49,972 nucleotides of DNA, taken from NCBI GenBank assembly GCA_023212695.1, contig JALCCG010000160.1, forward strand, positions 1 to 49,972, in the 5' to 3' direction. The notes under the pieces were generated by a model, which did not search any database, was not told where the DNA came from, and worked only from the letters and a program-made list of their open reading frames with translations. A program made the position numbers and the translations under genes. Shown piece after piece: positions 1 to 10,201 of this stretch; positions within the stretch are counted from its first letter, which is position 1, and every line of letters begins with the position of its first letter. The stretch is from Sporisorium sorghi. Lineage: Eukaryota; Basidiomycota; Ustilaginomycetes; Ustilaginales; Ustilaginaceae.

Positions 1-969
1 GGGTTCGTTGAAGCGATCCTTCTCATCTTGGGCAGCGGTACGACCAACAGGAGCCCTTGTTGAGCGCAGAGAGAGGGGCGAGGCATGCTCCGGTAGACCA
101 AAGAGATGCGTGTATCCGGGGAAGGTGATGTCGAGGGCCAATGCTTCTGGGCCTTTGGGCTTGCTGTCGCGACGAGAAGCCCAGGTCTCTTCCCACTCGC
201 CGTGATCTTCCTGCTCGAAGCCGGCCCACTGGGAGACGAGGGACTCGGCATACTGAGCAGCAGACGAGGAGCTGAGAATGGACCTTTTGTTCCTCTGGAA
301 GACGAGCTGCGAGACTTCCTGGTCCTCTTGCTTCACTGTGGGGAAAGGATCGGGCTTCTTTCGGAAATGCTCCATGTGCAAGAGCCCTCGGTCGTTGAGC
401 ACAACCTGCGTCTGTCCATCGCGCAATATCTCGATTTTGAGCGGCGAATAGGAAAGCTTGACCGAGCGAGACAGCTGTGGTCCGAAATCCACCCTGAAGC
501 CTTTGTCGTCGGTCTCGATGCGGGTGTCGGAAGGTGCTGAGGCCAATTCAGGGATCTGTTCGATGGCCCACTTTGCGGCCTCGTCGTATCGCTTCCATCC
601 GCCGTAGCGTTCGCCAACTTGGTCAGCGCGAATACGAGCAGTGCCCTCCTTGTAAAAGGTGAGAGAGAGCTCGAATTGGATGTCGGGATGGAGTGCAGAA
701 GACAAGGGCAAATTGATGCTGGCGTTGCTGTGCACGAAGTTGGGAGCAACAGCTGGCACGAAGTAAGGCGAGACGAAGGGTTCGTTGTGATCCTGCTGCC
801 ATTGCTCGACGTAGTCCGACTGCCTTCGAATCCTGCGACAGAAGGACGAGTCTTTGCACTTTTTGAAGTCGTGTTCTCGTACTGCCTGAGCTTGGTGAGC
901 GAACAACGCCCCGACGAGCAAGAGGGATGCGCAGAGCACGCTACACGTCCAGCGGTGCTTGCGAGTCAT
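1..969 (-). CDS. Glucosidase II alpha subunit, N-terminal part (runs off the window)
   Basis: The minus-strand frame is open without a stop from the ATG at 969 to the window edge (323 codons). It begins with a hydrophobic signal peptide (LCASLLLVGALFAHQAQA), followed by the FKKC..SSFCRRIR motif typical of mature ER glucosidase II alpha. Near the edge it has FPGYTHLFGLPEHASPLSL, which is characteristic of the GH31 N-terminal domain. The enzyme trims the two inner glucoses of N-glycans in the ER lumen and so controls calnexin-type quality control. The GH31 catalytic barrel lies beyond the window. A 271-bp gap to DPH5 (+) forms a divergent promoter. The family call is confident; the extent is truncated by the window, not by mutation. 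Confidence 0.9.
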   Translation of the reverse strand, partial: MTRKHRWTCSVLCASLLLVGALFAHQAQAVREHDFKKCKDSSFCRRIRRQSDYVEQWQQDHNEPFVSPYFVPAVAPNFVHSNASINLPLSSALHPDIQFELSLTFYKEGTARIRADQVGERYGGWKRYDEAAKWAIEQIPELASAPSDTRIETDDKGFRVDFGPQLSRSVKLSYSPLKIEILRDGQTQVVLNDRGLLHMEHFRKKPDPFPTVKQEDQEVSQLVFQRNKRSILSSSSAAQYAESLVSQWAGFEQEDHGEWEETWASRRDSKPKGPEALALDITFPGYTHLFGLPEHASPLSLRSTRAPVGRTAAQDEKDRFNEP

Positions 970-1240
970 CTTTCGCTGTGCCCGTGAGCTTGTTCTTGAG
1001 GATGATGGAGATGGAACAGGAAGCAGTGAGCGACATTCCGATTGGCAATGAGGTCCGTGCAGCTCTGGTTGGCAATTTTCTCTCGCACGAATTGGAGTCA
1101 AGTCGGAATTCGGAAATGGACAAGAAGAAGCAGAACAAAAAGGACCCTTCTTTTTTCCCTTTCTCTTCATCCTCGTCATCCACCATCAAGCTAGCCTGAC
1201 TCAACCCCATCTCGAGACAGAGACAGACCAATCCCTCAAC

Positions 1241-2236
1241 ATGGTCCTCTACGTTATTGGTCTCGGCCTTGCAGACGAGCACGACATCACACTCAAGGGC
1301 TTTGAGGCCGTCAAGTCGTCAGAGCGTGTCTATCTCGAGAGCTACACGAGCATCCTCATGGTTCCAGGCTTCAAGGAGCGTCTCGAGAAGCTCTACCAGA
1401 AGCCCGTCATCCTAGCGCATCGCGAAACTGTCGAGTTGGAAGCCGAATCCATCCTCGAAAATGCCGCCACTTCCAACGTAGCTTTCCTCGTCGTCGGCGA
1501 TCCCCTCTCAGCAACAACACATACCGACCTCATCCTACGAGCAAAGCAAAGCTCGCCTCCCATTCCTGTCAAGATCATCCACAATGCCAGCATCATGACC
1601 GCTATCGGCTCCAGCGGCTTGGCGGGCTACAACTTTGGTCAAACCGTCAGCGTGCCCTTCTGGACCGAGGACTGGAAGCCGGATAGCTGGCTCGAACGTA
1701 TCGGCGAGAACCTCCACATCGGCCTGCACACGCTTGCTCTCTCCGACATCAAGGTGCGCGAACAGAGTGCGGAAGACATGAGCAGAGGCATCCTTCGCTA
1801 TCAGGACCCTCGCTACATGCTCATCCCCCAGCTCATCTCTCAAGTCATCTCGGCAGCACAATCTCACAAGGTCGACTACCTCCACCCGGACCGCACCCTC
1901 GCCATCGCCCTTTGCAGGATGGGATCAGATCAAGAGCGAATCGTCTCTGGCACATTGCAGGAGCTGTTGGACATGGCGAATCCGACTCCGGAACAGGCCC
2001 AGGCCGAAGAAGCCGAGGACGATGCAGACGAGCTCGCCAGCGAAGCCGAGCTCGACAAGCGACGTGCGGCACGGGCAGAAGCTCGTGCCAAACAGGCTTT
2101 CGGCGAGCCGCTGCACAGCCTCGTCATCGTCGGCAAGCGTCTGCATCCTTTGGAACGTGACTATGCCGCCAGCTACGCGCCTGCTGCGAGCAAGTTCCTC
2201 GCGGTAGCTCGAGACGTCTATGGCTGCAAGGAGTGA
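1241..2236 (+). CDS. DPH5: Diphthine methyl ester synthase (diphthamide biosynthesis methyltransferase)
   Basis: This intronless 331-aa protein starts MVLYVIGLGLADEHDITLKG, the conserved DPH5 N-terminus. It carries the family blocks VVGDPLSATTHTDL (SAM-pocket region) and HNASIMTAIGSSGLAGYNFG. DPH5 methylates the modified histidine of elongation factor 2 during cytosolic diphthamide synthesis. The protein is somewhat longer than usual because of an acidic, Ala/Glu-rich insert at about residues 250-285 (PEQAQAEEAEDDADELASEA), after which the family C-terminus (LHSLVIVGKRLHPLERDY) resumes. It is divergent from glucosidase II alpha and convergent with the SLP1-like gene. The start is supported by the conserved first residues and the context CAACATGG. 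Confidence 0.95.
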   Translation: MVLYVIGLGLADEHDITLKGFEAVKSSERVYLESYTSILMVPGFKERLEKLYQKPVILAHRETVELEAESILENAATSNVAFLVVGDPLSATTHTDLILRAKQSSPPIPVKIIHNASIMTAIGSSGLAGYNFGQTVSVPFWTEDWKPDSWLERIGENLHIGLHTLALSDIKVREQSAEDMSRGILRYQDPRYMLIPQLISQVISAAQSHKVDYLHPDRTLAIALCRMGSDQERIVSGTLQELLDMANPTPEQAQAEEAEDDADELASEAELDKRRAARAEARAKQAFGEPLHSLVIVGKRLHPLERDYAASYAPAASKFLAVARDVYGCKE

Positions 2237-2447
2237 TCCACAGCTTCACGGCCAGGCTCAATGCCAATGCATACTCTTCGCGCGTTTGTCGCGCAACCGA
2301 CGCACGCTTTAGACTCACGCCCGATCCATCGTTTGTAACACTAGGACGCATGCACACCAACACAGCTTTTAGAACATCATCGCTTCATGAACTCCCTTGT
2401 CGATGGATTTTCGACACATCAGATTGAGATTGCTTGCTTGCAACACA

Positions 2448-5400
2448 TCACGTGGGCTTGACCTCACGCAGCGTGTCAGGCGTACCGCTGCGCCGGTTCT
2501 GCGGAGACGGTGGACCTCCGACTTCGGGTGTGCCCGTTCGGAACAGTCGGTTCAATGCAGGCTTTTGCGATTTGAACCCAGCGCCGTGCGCCGATGACGG
2601 TCGGGGACTTGCTCGGCGATCTGACGCCTCTGGTTCTGCGCTCAGTCTCGCCTCTTTGTAATTCTTGGCGTCGATCGTGCCCTGTCTGGCCCTGCGCAGA
2701 CTGCCGCTGTTGCCGATGCGTCGCGGCAGAACTCGGTGCCAGGCTCCTCCTTCGGATTCCGAGTCCGAGCTGGACAGGTGCCCGTCTGCTCTGGCGATGC
2801 TCGGCAATTCGGGGACCGCCACGGGCTTGTCGAGCTGCGTGTGGGTAGCGAGTCGGTCTGCAGTGACTGGCGCTGGGAGCGGGTCGGCAGAGGCCAGGTG
2901 CGAATGACTTGTGCTGAGCTCGTGATGCGTGTCTTTCCCATCGGGCCGATCTGCACGCATTTTGATCCGGAGATCCTCGACAGGCTCCAGGCTGATCAGG
3001 TCCGACTTGGCAGCACGGATCGCCGTGTCCTCATCCTCGGAGAGATAGGCTGCATTCTCAGACGCATCGCCGTTTTCGGATCTTTCGGTCCAGTCCGAAG
3101 ACATGCCTGCAGCGTCTTCGAATCCGAAGGATGCAGCCGATTTGTCTCGGCCAGACGCAACGTGTCGTCGTCCATTGGTGAGACTCGGGTCCTGCTTAGG
3201 CGTGAACATGGGTCGATGAGGACGCGCCATGCGTCCGTGTGCGTCAGAAGGTAGCAAGACGCTTGGCTGTGCCGGGTCAGAATTGTTGGCTTTGTCGCCC
3301 ACTTTTGCACGACGGCCAGCGACCATGTTCTGACGCGGTGCGGCTTTCGGCAGACGTCGACGATCGGCAGCACGCTCCAAAGCGTCCAGCGTCTCTAGAA
3401 GCAAAACCAAGCGACCTCTGGTGCGCGGATGCGACAGCATACCGATCAAAGTTTCTCCGCGTGAACCGGCACGATCAGCAAAGCCATTCGTCGGCGTCTT
3501 GCTGCTGTTTCTCTGGTGATTTCGTCCGGCTGCTTTAGAGCTTGCGGTGATTTCAGGTCGAGCGGAAGTTGGAGGCAAAAGTTTGGCTTTGGCTGCTGGT
3601 GTTGCGGACTCGACATTCGACCGTGGACGCTGGAGCATTGACCCGGCGCCGATGCTAGCGTCGTGGTGGTATTCCTTTCGCAGTTGGCTCGGCTCGCTCT
3701 CCCTCACAAGCAGTTGGGACTGGTTGGCGTCGGAGTTGGGTTGGACCCGAGCGGTCGCTCTGCTCGGCGAGGTTGGGGCGACAGCCTGGCCGTCGATCTT
3801 GGCGTCTCGTCGCTTTGAGCTGCGTCCGATCCTGGTAAAGCCAGCATGAAGGAGAGGTACAGCCCTGGAGCCTCTTGTCATTCCCACAAAGACAAACACA
3901 ACGAGCAGCATGAAAAGCTGCGCGATGGAAAGCCTTTTTTCAAGCAGAACCTCTCCTGCCAGCAACTGTACCTCGCGAAGCAGCGCTCGGCGCTCGTTGT
4001 CGGCCTGTTGACGATGCACGTCAAACTCGAAGATGGCGCGCTGCAGATCTACATGCTGTCTCCTCTTGAGCGATTCGATCTGCTGCCAATTGCTGGCGTT
4101 GAGGGCTCGGAGCATGTCAGACATGCGAGCCTCCTGACGCTTTTCCATGCGTGCAAACACTTCGCGCAGCATCTGTCCGCTGTGCTCGATGTAACTGTGA
4201 CTCAATGTCGCATTCGACTCGAGAGCACTGAGTCGCCTGTGGATAGCTCGATAGACTGATTCGCTGCCCGGGTTGCCGTGTTGACCAGAGGGCGCCCCGC
4301 TCGGCCGATGCACGTTCGCACGTCGGCCTCTATCGGAGTCGACTTCAACCATCTCTCCAGCGGCGGGAGGTCGCGATTTGGCTGCGATGCTGCTCGAGGC
4401 TCGGTTGGACCTGGTAGCCGAAGCGATATCCGCGGCAGGCGGCGTGTTTTTCGTTTCGGCGCGACGACGGGAGATCGACACGAGGTGGTGGAAAGGTTTC
4501 GAGTCTTGGCGAGATCGAATGCAAACGTCGCCGAAACCATCCTTGATCGCGGGATCATCCTCCCAAGCGCATTTTGCTGCTGCGTGGAGCTCAGTCGCAT
4601 CCTCATCACGCCATGAAGCCTGCTGAGGCGATGACGGTGACTTGGTCGGCTGCTCTGAGTGCGGTGAGGACGCATTGTCGTAGTTGGATACCACAGGGTC
4701 GCCGGTGTCGGTCTCGGCGCCTTGATCGGTGATGCTCTGGTTTTGCAACTTGCGTTGGAAGGCCTGCTCGTGCTTGCGCCAGATGTCTTCGTCCTGAGCA
4801 GTGAGGTTGGCGTGGTCCAAACTTGGAGAGGCGTCTCGCACGATCGGTACGTCGGCGTGTGGTGATTCCGCCGAGCTCGGCAAGGTTGGTTGCACATGGT
4901 CGATCGACTCTTGCTCAGGCTCGCCGGGGTCTACCGCGGGGTCGAGCTCTGCGTCGTGCTCTTCGAACTCTCGCTTGTACTCCTCCATCTCGGTGATGCC
5001 GTACACCCTGAGCAAGCTGACCGGGCAGTAGTATTCGCTGCCAAAGTGTTCGAGAAAGTCGATGCGGACGTAGCGGAAGAAAGCCTCGGATCTGGGTGCA
5101 GAAGGTATGCGGAAAACTTGCTGACCTCGAACGTTGCGCGCACGGAACGTGCCAAGATGCGTCCAATCGTTCTGGCGACCAGTCAGCTGTCGGGCGGCGG
5201 TGACGGTGAACTTCTTGAACATGTTGCTGAAGAACTCGTAGTTGGCAAGCACGACGGTGTCGATTTTGATCTCCTCGCACAGCTCGACGATGACGAACTG
5301 GCTGCCGCCTTTGAGCTTTCCACCGGGTTGTGGACATGGCGACAGCATGTAGCGATCCTTCTTCTCGCTGAGGATGGAGCTCGCAAATTTGGCCTCTGGA

Positions 5401-6704
5401 TTCGTTCTGTGCACGACCGCAGCGCAATCCAACGAGGCGAAGTTCCACCGGTGCTTGAGCTTGGACAGTTGCGAGCCGGTATCGCCTGCGGCCACGCTGA
5501 AGCCCATTTTTGCAGGCTCAGATTTGGTACGCGAGGCAGGAGCTGCATCCTCGATCGGCGAACGACTTGGGGTCGGTGCTTGGTCTGCGCTCGTCTGCGT
5601 GGATCCTGTTTGCCCGGGCGTGGGAACAGTCGGCGTGGATGAAGTTGATGAAACGTTGGCTTGGTCCGAGCGCATGGTCTGCGAGACTGGGCCCTGGCTT
5701 TGCGACACGTCGGCCTTGGAATGCGAAGCCTTAGAATCGACTGCGGTCTGATGCGGTGATGGATTCGAGTCGTCCGAAGCCGATGGTGGTCGTGTGGTCG
5801 TGCCTTTTTGCGCGGCCGTACGCACAGAGTTCGAGCTTGAGTCTCGTCCACGGCCGGGAGACTCTTGAGCATGTCGCTCCTTCCACTCGTTGAAGCTCAG
5901 GAAGGCGCCTTGCTCCTGCTCGGCCGACCAAGCATCGTACTCGCTGAGGCTAGAGGCATCCTGTTGACGTGGCAGCCACTTGTCGGCCTGGTTCGAGTTG
6001 GCATCGTGGGAATTTGCATCGCGCGTAGGTTGAGACGGATCGCTAGCATCCTTGGATGCTGGGTGCCATTCGTGTTGACCGTCCCTCTGCCTCCAAAAGC
6101 CCTCGTCGTCGGGGCCAGGGTACGAGGCGTCTGGTTGGCCTTGAGATGGATTGCTGGCAGTACCCGGCCAATCGGCTGCTCCATCTCGGGGTGAGCTAGA
6201 GTCACCTAGCTCTGGTAGTGGATTGGCATTCGAATGTGGCCTGGCGCCATCTCCATGGACGACGATGGTTCCGGAGACAGCGTATGTTGTTTTAGGCTCC
6301 CTTTCAGCGCCTTGACCGCTGGGATCTGGACGAATGAGAGGTGCTACCTCTGGGAGATCGCAGACGAGTAGATCGGCGGTGACGGCCGGCGAGAGCGCAC
6401 TTGATTCGTCTTGAGTCCCGCCGTTCGTGGGGCCTTTTGATGGATTGCTACAGACTTGATCGAAGAAATCTGTTGATCTCCTGCAACCAGGACGAAGACT
6501 GAGCTGCGATGAGTCCTGCACCACAAGCGATCCTGCTGGTGCAGCTTGCGGCGAGGCTATGCGTGCGCTTCCGACTTGCTCCTCATTCCGATTTGTCGAT
6601 CCTTCTGCGTCAGGGGATGCTCCTGAGTCAAGAAGTGCGTGAGATGGCTTGATGAGCTGGGCTGAAAAGAGAAAGACCACGGGCCAGAACCACGTCGGAC
6701 GCAT
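2448..6704 (-). CDS. SLP1: SUN-domain ER membrane protein, SLP1/SUCO type
   Basis: This is an intronless 1418-aa protein. A signal peptide (WFWPVVFLFSAQLIKPSHALL) is followed by a long disordered Ser/Asp/Gln-rich stretch and FNEWKERHA (about residue 269), a short motif typical of SLP1-like proteins. The SUN domain spans about residues 415-572 and includes KFASSILSEKKDRYMLSPC, FVIVELCEEIKIDTVVLANY and the cysteine-containing end SEYYCPVSLLRVYG. A helical region with a coiled-coil tendency (residues about 830-910) precedes one strong membrane segment near residue 930 (LFMLLVVFVFVG). A basic, disordered tail of about 470 residues follows. In yeast, Slp1 works with Emp65 in the ER to protect soluble proteins from degradation. 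This protein is more than twice the yeast length, mostly through low-complexity sequence. Confidence 0.88.
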   Translation of the reverse strand: MRPTWFWPVVFLFSAQLIKPSHALLDSGASPDAEGSTNRNEEQVGSARIASPQAAPAGSLVVQDSSQLSLRPGCRRSTDFFDQVCSNPSKGPTNGGTQDESSALSPAVTADLLVCDLPEVAPLIRPDPSGQGAEREPKTTYAVSGTIVVHGDGARPHSNANPLPELGDSSSPRDGAADWPGTASNPSQGQPDASYPGPDDEGFWRQRDGQHEWHPASKDASDPSQPTRDANSHDANSNQADKWLPRQQDASSLSEYDAWSAEQEQGAFLSFNEWKERHAQESPGRGRDSSSNSVRTAAQKGTTTRPPSASDDSNPSPHQTAVDSKASHSKADVSQSQGPVSQTMRSDQANVSSTSSTPTVPTPGQTGSTQTSADQAPTPSRSPIEDAAPASRTKSEPAKMGFSVAAGDTGSQLSKLKHRWNFASLDCAAVVHRTNPEAKFASSILSEKKDRYMLSPCPQPGGKLKGGSQFVIVELCEEIKIDTVVLANYEFFSNMFKKFTVTAARQLTGRQNDWTHLGTFRARNVRGQQVFRIPSAPRSEAFFRYVRIDFLEHFGSEYYCPVSLLRVYGITEMEEYKREFEEHDAELDPAVDPGEPEQESIDHVQPTLPSSAESPHADVPIVRDASPSLDHANLTAQDEDIWRKHEQAFQRKLQNQSITDQGAETDTGDPVVSNYDNASSPHSEQPTKSPSSPQQASWRDEDATELHAAAKCAWEDDPAIKDGFGDVCIRSRQDSKPFHHLVSISRRRAETKNTPPAADIASATRSNRASSSIAAKSRPPAAGEMVEVDSDRGRRANVHRPSGAPSGQHGNPGSESVYRAIHRRLSALESNATLSHSYIEHSGQMLREVFARMEKRQEARMSDMLRALNASNWQQIESLKRRQHVDLQRAIFEFDVHRQQADNERRALLREVQLLAGEVLLEKRLSIAQLFMLLVVFVFVGMTRGSRAVPLLHAGFTRIGRSSKRRDAKIDGQAVAPTSPSRATARVQPNSDANQSQLLVRESEPSQLRKEYHHDASIGAGSMLQRPRSNVESATPAAKAKLLPPTSARPEITASSKAAGRNHQRNSSKTPTNGFADRAGSRGETLIGMLSHPRTRGRLVLLLETLDALERAADRRRLPKAAPRQNMVAGRRAKVGDKANNSDPAQPSVLLPSDAHGRMARPHRPMFTPKQDPSLTNGRRHVASGRDKSAASFGFEDAAGMSSDWTERSENGDASENAAYLSEDEDTAIRAAKSDLISLEPVEDLRIKMRADRPDGKDTHHELSTSHSHLASADPLPAPVTADRLATHTQLDKPVAVPELPSIARADGHLSSSDSESEGGAWHRVLPRRIGNSGSLRRARQGTIDAKNYKEARLSAEPEASDRRASPRPSSAHGAGFKSQKPALNRLFRTGTPEVGGPPSPQNRRSGTPDTLREVKPT

Positions 6705-7555
6705 GGCGTCAGAGACCGTTGATCGCCTTGATTTAGCTGCTGGCCTGCTTCGTGGAGGCCATCACAGCTTGGGATGGTCGTGGTACGGCGCAGGTCGGGC
6801 AGGTGGATGTGGTTGATGCAGTGGTGGGGAGGAGAGAAAGCATAGCAGCGGTGCTCCTGTGACTTTCGACGTGGAGATCATCCAGCAAAGCGCGAATTCC
6901 CGAGTCCCGGCTTTGGTCTCCACTCAATCAACACACTCAACACGATGACATTCTGAAGCAGGCGCCCGCAGTAGTGAGCACAGTGGCGATGCAGGACAAC
7001 TCGCACCTCATCCATCGGAGTAAGTGGCTCGGACATTCTGTGATGAATCACGTTCTTTGATGCCCATCGTTCCAAAGACAAGTGCCAAAGCGGGCAAGAT
7101 GGCCAAAAGTTGATTTTTGGAGCCCCAATTTCTTTGCTGATGGACATGGCAACGAGCAGGGCACCAAATCCTCAGAGTCGTCCAGATCAGTGCGTGGGTG
7201 CTTCCAAGGAGGAGGCCGCGGGGATAGAGAGGCGACTGCGGCGACGAACAGATCCTCTCGATGATACTTTTCGTCACAAAGTGGTTCGCATGAACATCCA
7301 AGCCAACAAAAAGGAGAAGCGCCTTCTCCTCCTCCTTTCGACACCATCTTATGACTTGGAAAACAATCGCGTGACTAAACAGGACTTTGATTTCCATGAG
7401 CTAACCGAAGAACAATAAAGATGATAACATATCAAGAGGCGTAGCAGCTGACGTTAGCCAGCACCGGCTTATTTTTGGCAAGGGAGTGAAGGGGAAGATG
7501 ACCAAGAAGAACCTTGGTCGAAGATTACAGCAAGTTTACTCCAAATGACGAGAGC
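6705..7555. other. Intergenic region between SLP1-type gene and siderophore transporter
   Basis: About 850 bp holds the promoter side of the SLP1-type gene and the 3' side of the transporter, both on the minus strand. Short frames occur on both strands (for example 7110-7418), but none has recognisable domains or a convincing coding pattern. I see no RNA gene or repeat here. Confidence 0.5.
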
Positions 7556-9334
7556 TTAGTGCTTGTCCATCGAGTCCTCGGATGGCTGGTCGCTGTCGAT
7601 CGACAAGCGCCTCATGCCGGCGAGCTCGTTGCTGACGCAGTTCTGCTTGTCGTTGAGCTTGCGGTTGTTGATAACGACACCGAGGATGATAGGGGGCACC
7701 GAGAGAACGATAGCGACGATGAGCAGGATGTGCACGTAGTCGCTGTACGCCTCGATGATTCCATCCCTCTCAGGCGTGCCCATGGGGTACAGCGAGACGG
7801 CGGAGAAGGGGCTGGCGTAGATGGCTGCGCGTTCGGTGGCGTTGAGCATGGGCAGGTACTTGTCGTACTTGGCCGGAAGCACGTTGGTCTGCACGGCGCC
7901 GACGAGGGCGTTACCGCAAGCGCCACCGATCTCGGTGAGCAGGAGGAAGTAGGCGGTGACGGTGGCAACGTCCTGGTGACGAACGCTGACCTGAGCGGCG
8001 ACCTGGAGGGTGATGCCGAGGAAACCACCGCCCATACCTTGGAGAATCTGTGGCATGACGGCCTGGGCGGTGGAGGAGCCAGCGGAACGGTACTTGATCA
8101 TGAGACCGATGCCGAGCAATCGAATGCAAGCACCCGAGACCATGACAAACTTGTAGTTCTTGGTGCCCAGCGAAATGAAGCCGGCCATGATACCAAACAC
8201 AGTCAGCGCCAACGACTGGCAGTTGGAAAAGTAGGTGGCGTCCGTGTTGTCGTAGCCCATGACGATCATGGACCAGTAGTAAGCAGGAACCCAAGAGGCG
8301 TAGAAGCTGAAGAAGTCAAAGAAGCCAATGGCGGTGGCAAAGTGGACATCCTTGTTGAGCCTCCATCGCCTGTTGAGGATGGGCTTGGGCGCAAAGAATT
8401 CCCAGATGCAGAAGGCGACGATCATGACACCACCGAGAACGAGCATGGCGATGATCCAGCCGGTAGACCAGCCGTCAGCCTGGAGTTTGGCAAGGTTGAG
8501 GGGCAGCAGGAAGAGGAGGAAGCCACCGCAGATGAGGAAGAGGCCGAGCGCATCAATGTCGACGAGGAACGAGTAAATAGCGTAGGGCACGGTCATGTAC
8601 CTGTACGGGTGAACGGGGATGAGACCCTTTGCCTTGGCCCTCCTCTGGTTGACGGCGAGGGCGAGGATGATGGAGAAGGCCGCGACGGGAGCGCAGATGC
8701 TGAAGAAGCCAGGACCCCACCTCCAGTTGACGGCAGTGATCTTGGTGGTGATCTGAGAGGCAGCCCAGAAGTTGATGCAGTAGGGAAGACTGACGAGGCC
8801 GATCGAGACACCTCGCCACTTTGTAGAGATGTAGTCTGCGAGCACGATCTGCTGCATGATCTGGACACCCGTGTTGCCGAGAGCGTAGAGGACGGTGCCA
8901 CCGGCAACGTCGCGGGTGGTCTGAGCAACAGCGATGATGATGAAGCCAATGACCCACAGAGTGACCGAGATGGCATACGCCTGGGCACGACCAAACACAT
9001 CTGCAAACTTGGCGATGGGGAACTTGCCGACGGCGATGAGAACCGCCTGAACGATGCTGACGGCCGTGTAGGCGGGGTAGTCGTTGAAAGCGGTGGTAGC
9101 AGCGGTCTGCCAGGCCCACATGGTGTTGTTGTCGAGACCAGCAAGGTAAGCGACGAGGGCGATACCAAGGATGCCCACCCAAAGCGTCCAATCAGCTACA
9201 CTGCGACCGGCCTCAGCAGCCAAGACGCCGATCTGCTTGTCGGGATGTTGGATGTGATGATGCTCAAGGGCCTCTGGGGAAGCATCGGGACGCTCGACGT
9301 GCTTGACGTGCTCGACGTCGGCGGGTTGCGACAT
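7556..9334 (-). CDS. Major facilitator transporter, siderophore-iron (SIT/ARN) family
   Basis: This intronless 592-aa membrane protein has a hydrophilic N-terminus of about 45 residues (MSQPADVEHVKHVERP) and then roughly 12-14 hydrophobic segments. SIT-family blocks are visible: YLAGLDNNTMWAWQTAATTA after the first membrane segment, VGKFPIAKFADVFGRAQAYA (the MFS motif A region), and ADYISTKWRGVSIGLVSLPY. SIT transporters import ferric siderophores by proton symport at the plasma membrane. The substrate cannot be read from sequence. Three ATCWGATAA motifs lie in the upstream region (9469, 10071, 10202), fitting iron-dependent repression by a Urbs1/SreA-type GATA factor. The gene does not sit beside siderophore synthesis genes in this window. 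Confidence 0.88.
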   Translation of the reverse strand: MSQPADVEHVKHVERPDASPEALEHHHIQHPDKQIGVLAAEAGRSVADWTLWVGILGIALVAYLAGLDNNTMWAWQTAATTAFNDYPAYTAVSIVQAVLIAVGKFPIAKFADVFGRAQAYAISVTLWVIGFIIIAVAQTTRDVAGGTVLYALGNTGVQIMQQIVLADYISTKWRGVSIGLVSLPYCINFWAASQITTKITAVNWRWGPGFFSICAPVAAFSIILALAVNQRRAKAKGLIPVHPYRYMTVPYAIYSFLVDIDALGLFLICGGFLLFLLPLNLAKLQADGWSTGWIIAMLVLGGVMIVAFCIWEFFAPKPILNRRWRLNKDVHFATAIGFFDFFSFYASWVPAYYWSMIVMGYDNTDATYFSNCQSLALTVFGIMAGFISLGTKNYKFVMVSGACIRLLGIGLMIKYRSAGSSTAQAVMPQILQGMGGGFLGITLQVAAQVSVRHQDVATVTAYFLLLTEIGGACGNALVGAVQTNVLPAKYDKYLPMLNATERAAIYASPFSAVSLYPMGTPERDGIIEAYSDYVHILLIVAIVLSVPPIILGVVINNRKLNDKQNCVSNELAGMRRLSIDSDQPSEDSMDKH

Positions 9335-9468
9335 GATTGTTTGTGTGCAAGAGGGAGCGGGAGTGGGGGGAGGGAGGGAGAAGGGGATCGAGGATGGAAG
9401 GATGGGGGAAAGGAAGAAGGAAGGGCAAGGATGGGGGGAACGCTAGTACCAGAAACGGGCAAAAAAGC

Positions 9469-9477
9469 TTATCAGAT
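9469..9477 (-). promoter_or_regulatory. Extended iron-GATA motif ATCTGATAA
   Basis: The minus strand reads ATCTGATAA, 135 bp upstream of the siderophore transporter ATG and in the same orientation as the gene. ATCWGATAA is the extended site described for fungal iron-sensing GATA repressors (SreA/Sre1). Urbs1 is the Ustilago member of that family. Binding here is inferred. Confidence 0.6.
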
Positions 9478-10070
9478 TGGGCGACTTTAAGTAACAGTCA
9501 GGTTCGTACTCGTCTGGGCACATGATGGAAACCATTGTTGCTGAAGTGGCCAAGCGAACAGAAGGATCAAGCAAGACCTCGTGGTACATTCTAGCCGAGA
9601 GAGAGAGAGATGAATTGGATCCTGGAGACAGAGTGCTCGATTGCTCACGCCAGGAGTTAACGCTCGGCAGGATCCGGACTGGTGAAAACTTTCTTTTTTT
9701 TTTTTTTTTTTCCGTCTTTGCCTTCCTTTTCATGCAAGGCACACAGAAGGAGGATGCAAGCTGCACTATGCAGAGAGAAGATGGCGGATGCAAAGCATGC
9801 GTTCGGCTCAGAGCGATGGGAGGGAAAAACTTTGTGCGCATGCAACATCGGCCAGATGGACCAGCAGCAAAAAGGAAGCGCAACAGCATGGAAAAAAAAA
9901 AGGCGCCGAGACATACTGTATGGTCCGACCAATGAAGGTGAGCATTCCAAGATATACAGCAGCAGCACCAGAGCGACAAGAGTTTGCGACAAGAGTTTGC
10001 GCTAACTTACTTTGAGTAGAGCGGCAGTCGAACGTCGACGCCGTGTTGCAACAACAATCAGATTGGTCGG

Positions 10071-10079
10071 ATCTGATAA
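10071..10079 (+). promoter_or_regulatory. Extended iron-GATA motif ATCTGATAA
   Basis: A second exact match to ATCWGATAA, on the plus strand, lies about 740 bp upstream of the siderophore transporter start. It belongs to a group of three matches within 742 bp. Confidence 0.5.
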
Positions 10080-10201
10080 AGAAAACAGACTTTTTCATTT
10101 CAACTCAGACGCCAAAATTTCTTCAAAATTGAATTGAAAAAGTGAATTCTTTTGCCAAGAAAAAAAATCTGCAGCTGACTTGAAAGACGGCAAGCGATCG
10201 G

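Noticed and set aside
7514..9490. 658-codon open frame antisense to the siderophore transporter
   Set aside because: It covers the transporter exactly, has no recognisable domain and a Gly/Asp/Glu-rich composition typical of an antisense frame in GC-biased codons. The minus-strand product is a clear MFS protein.
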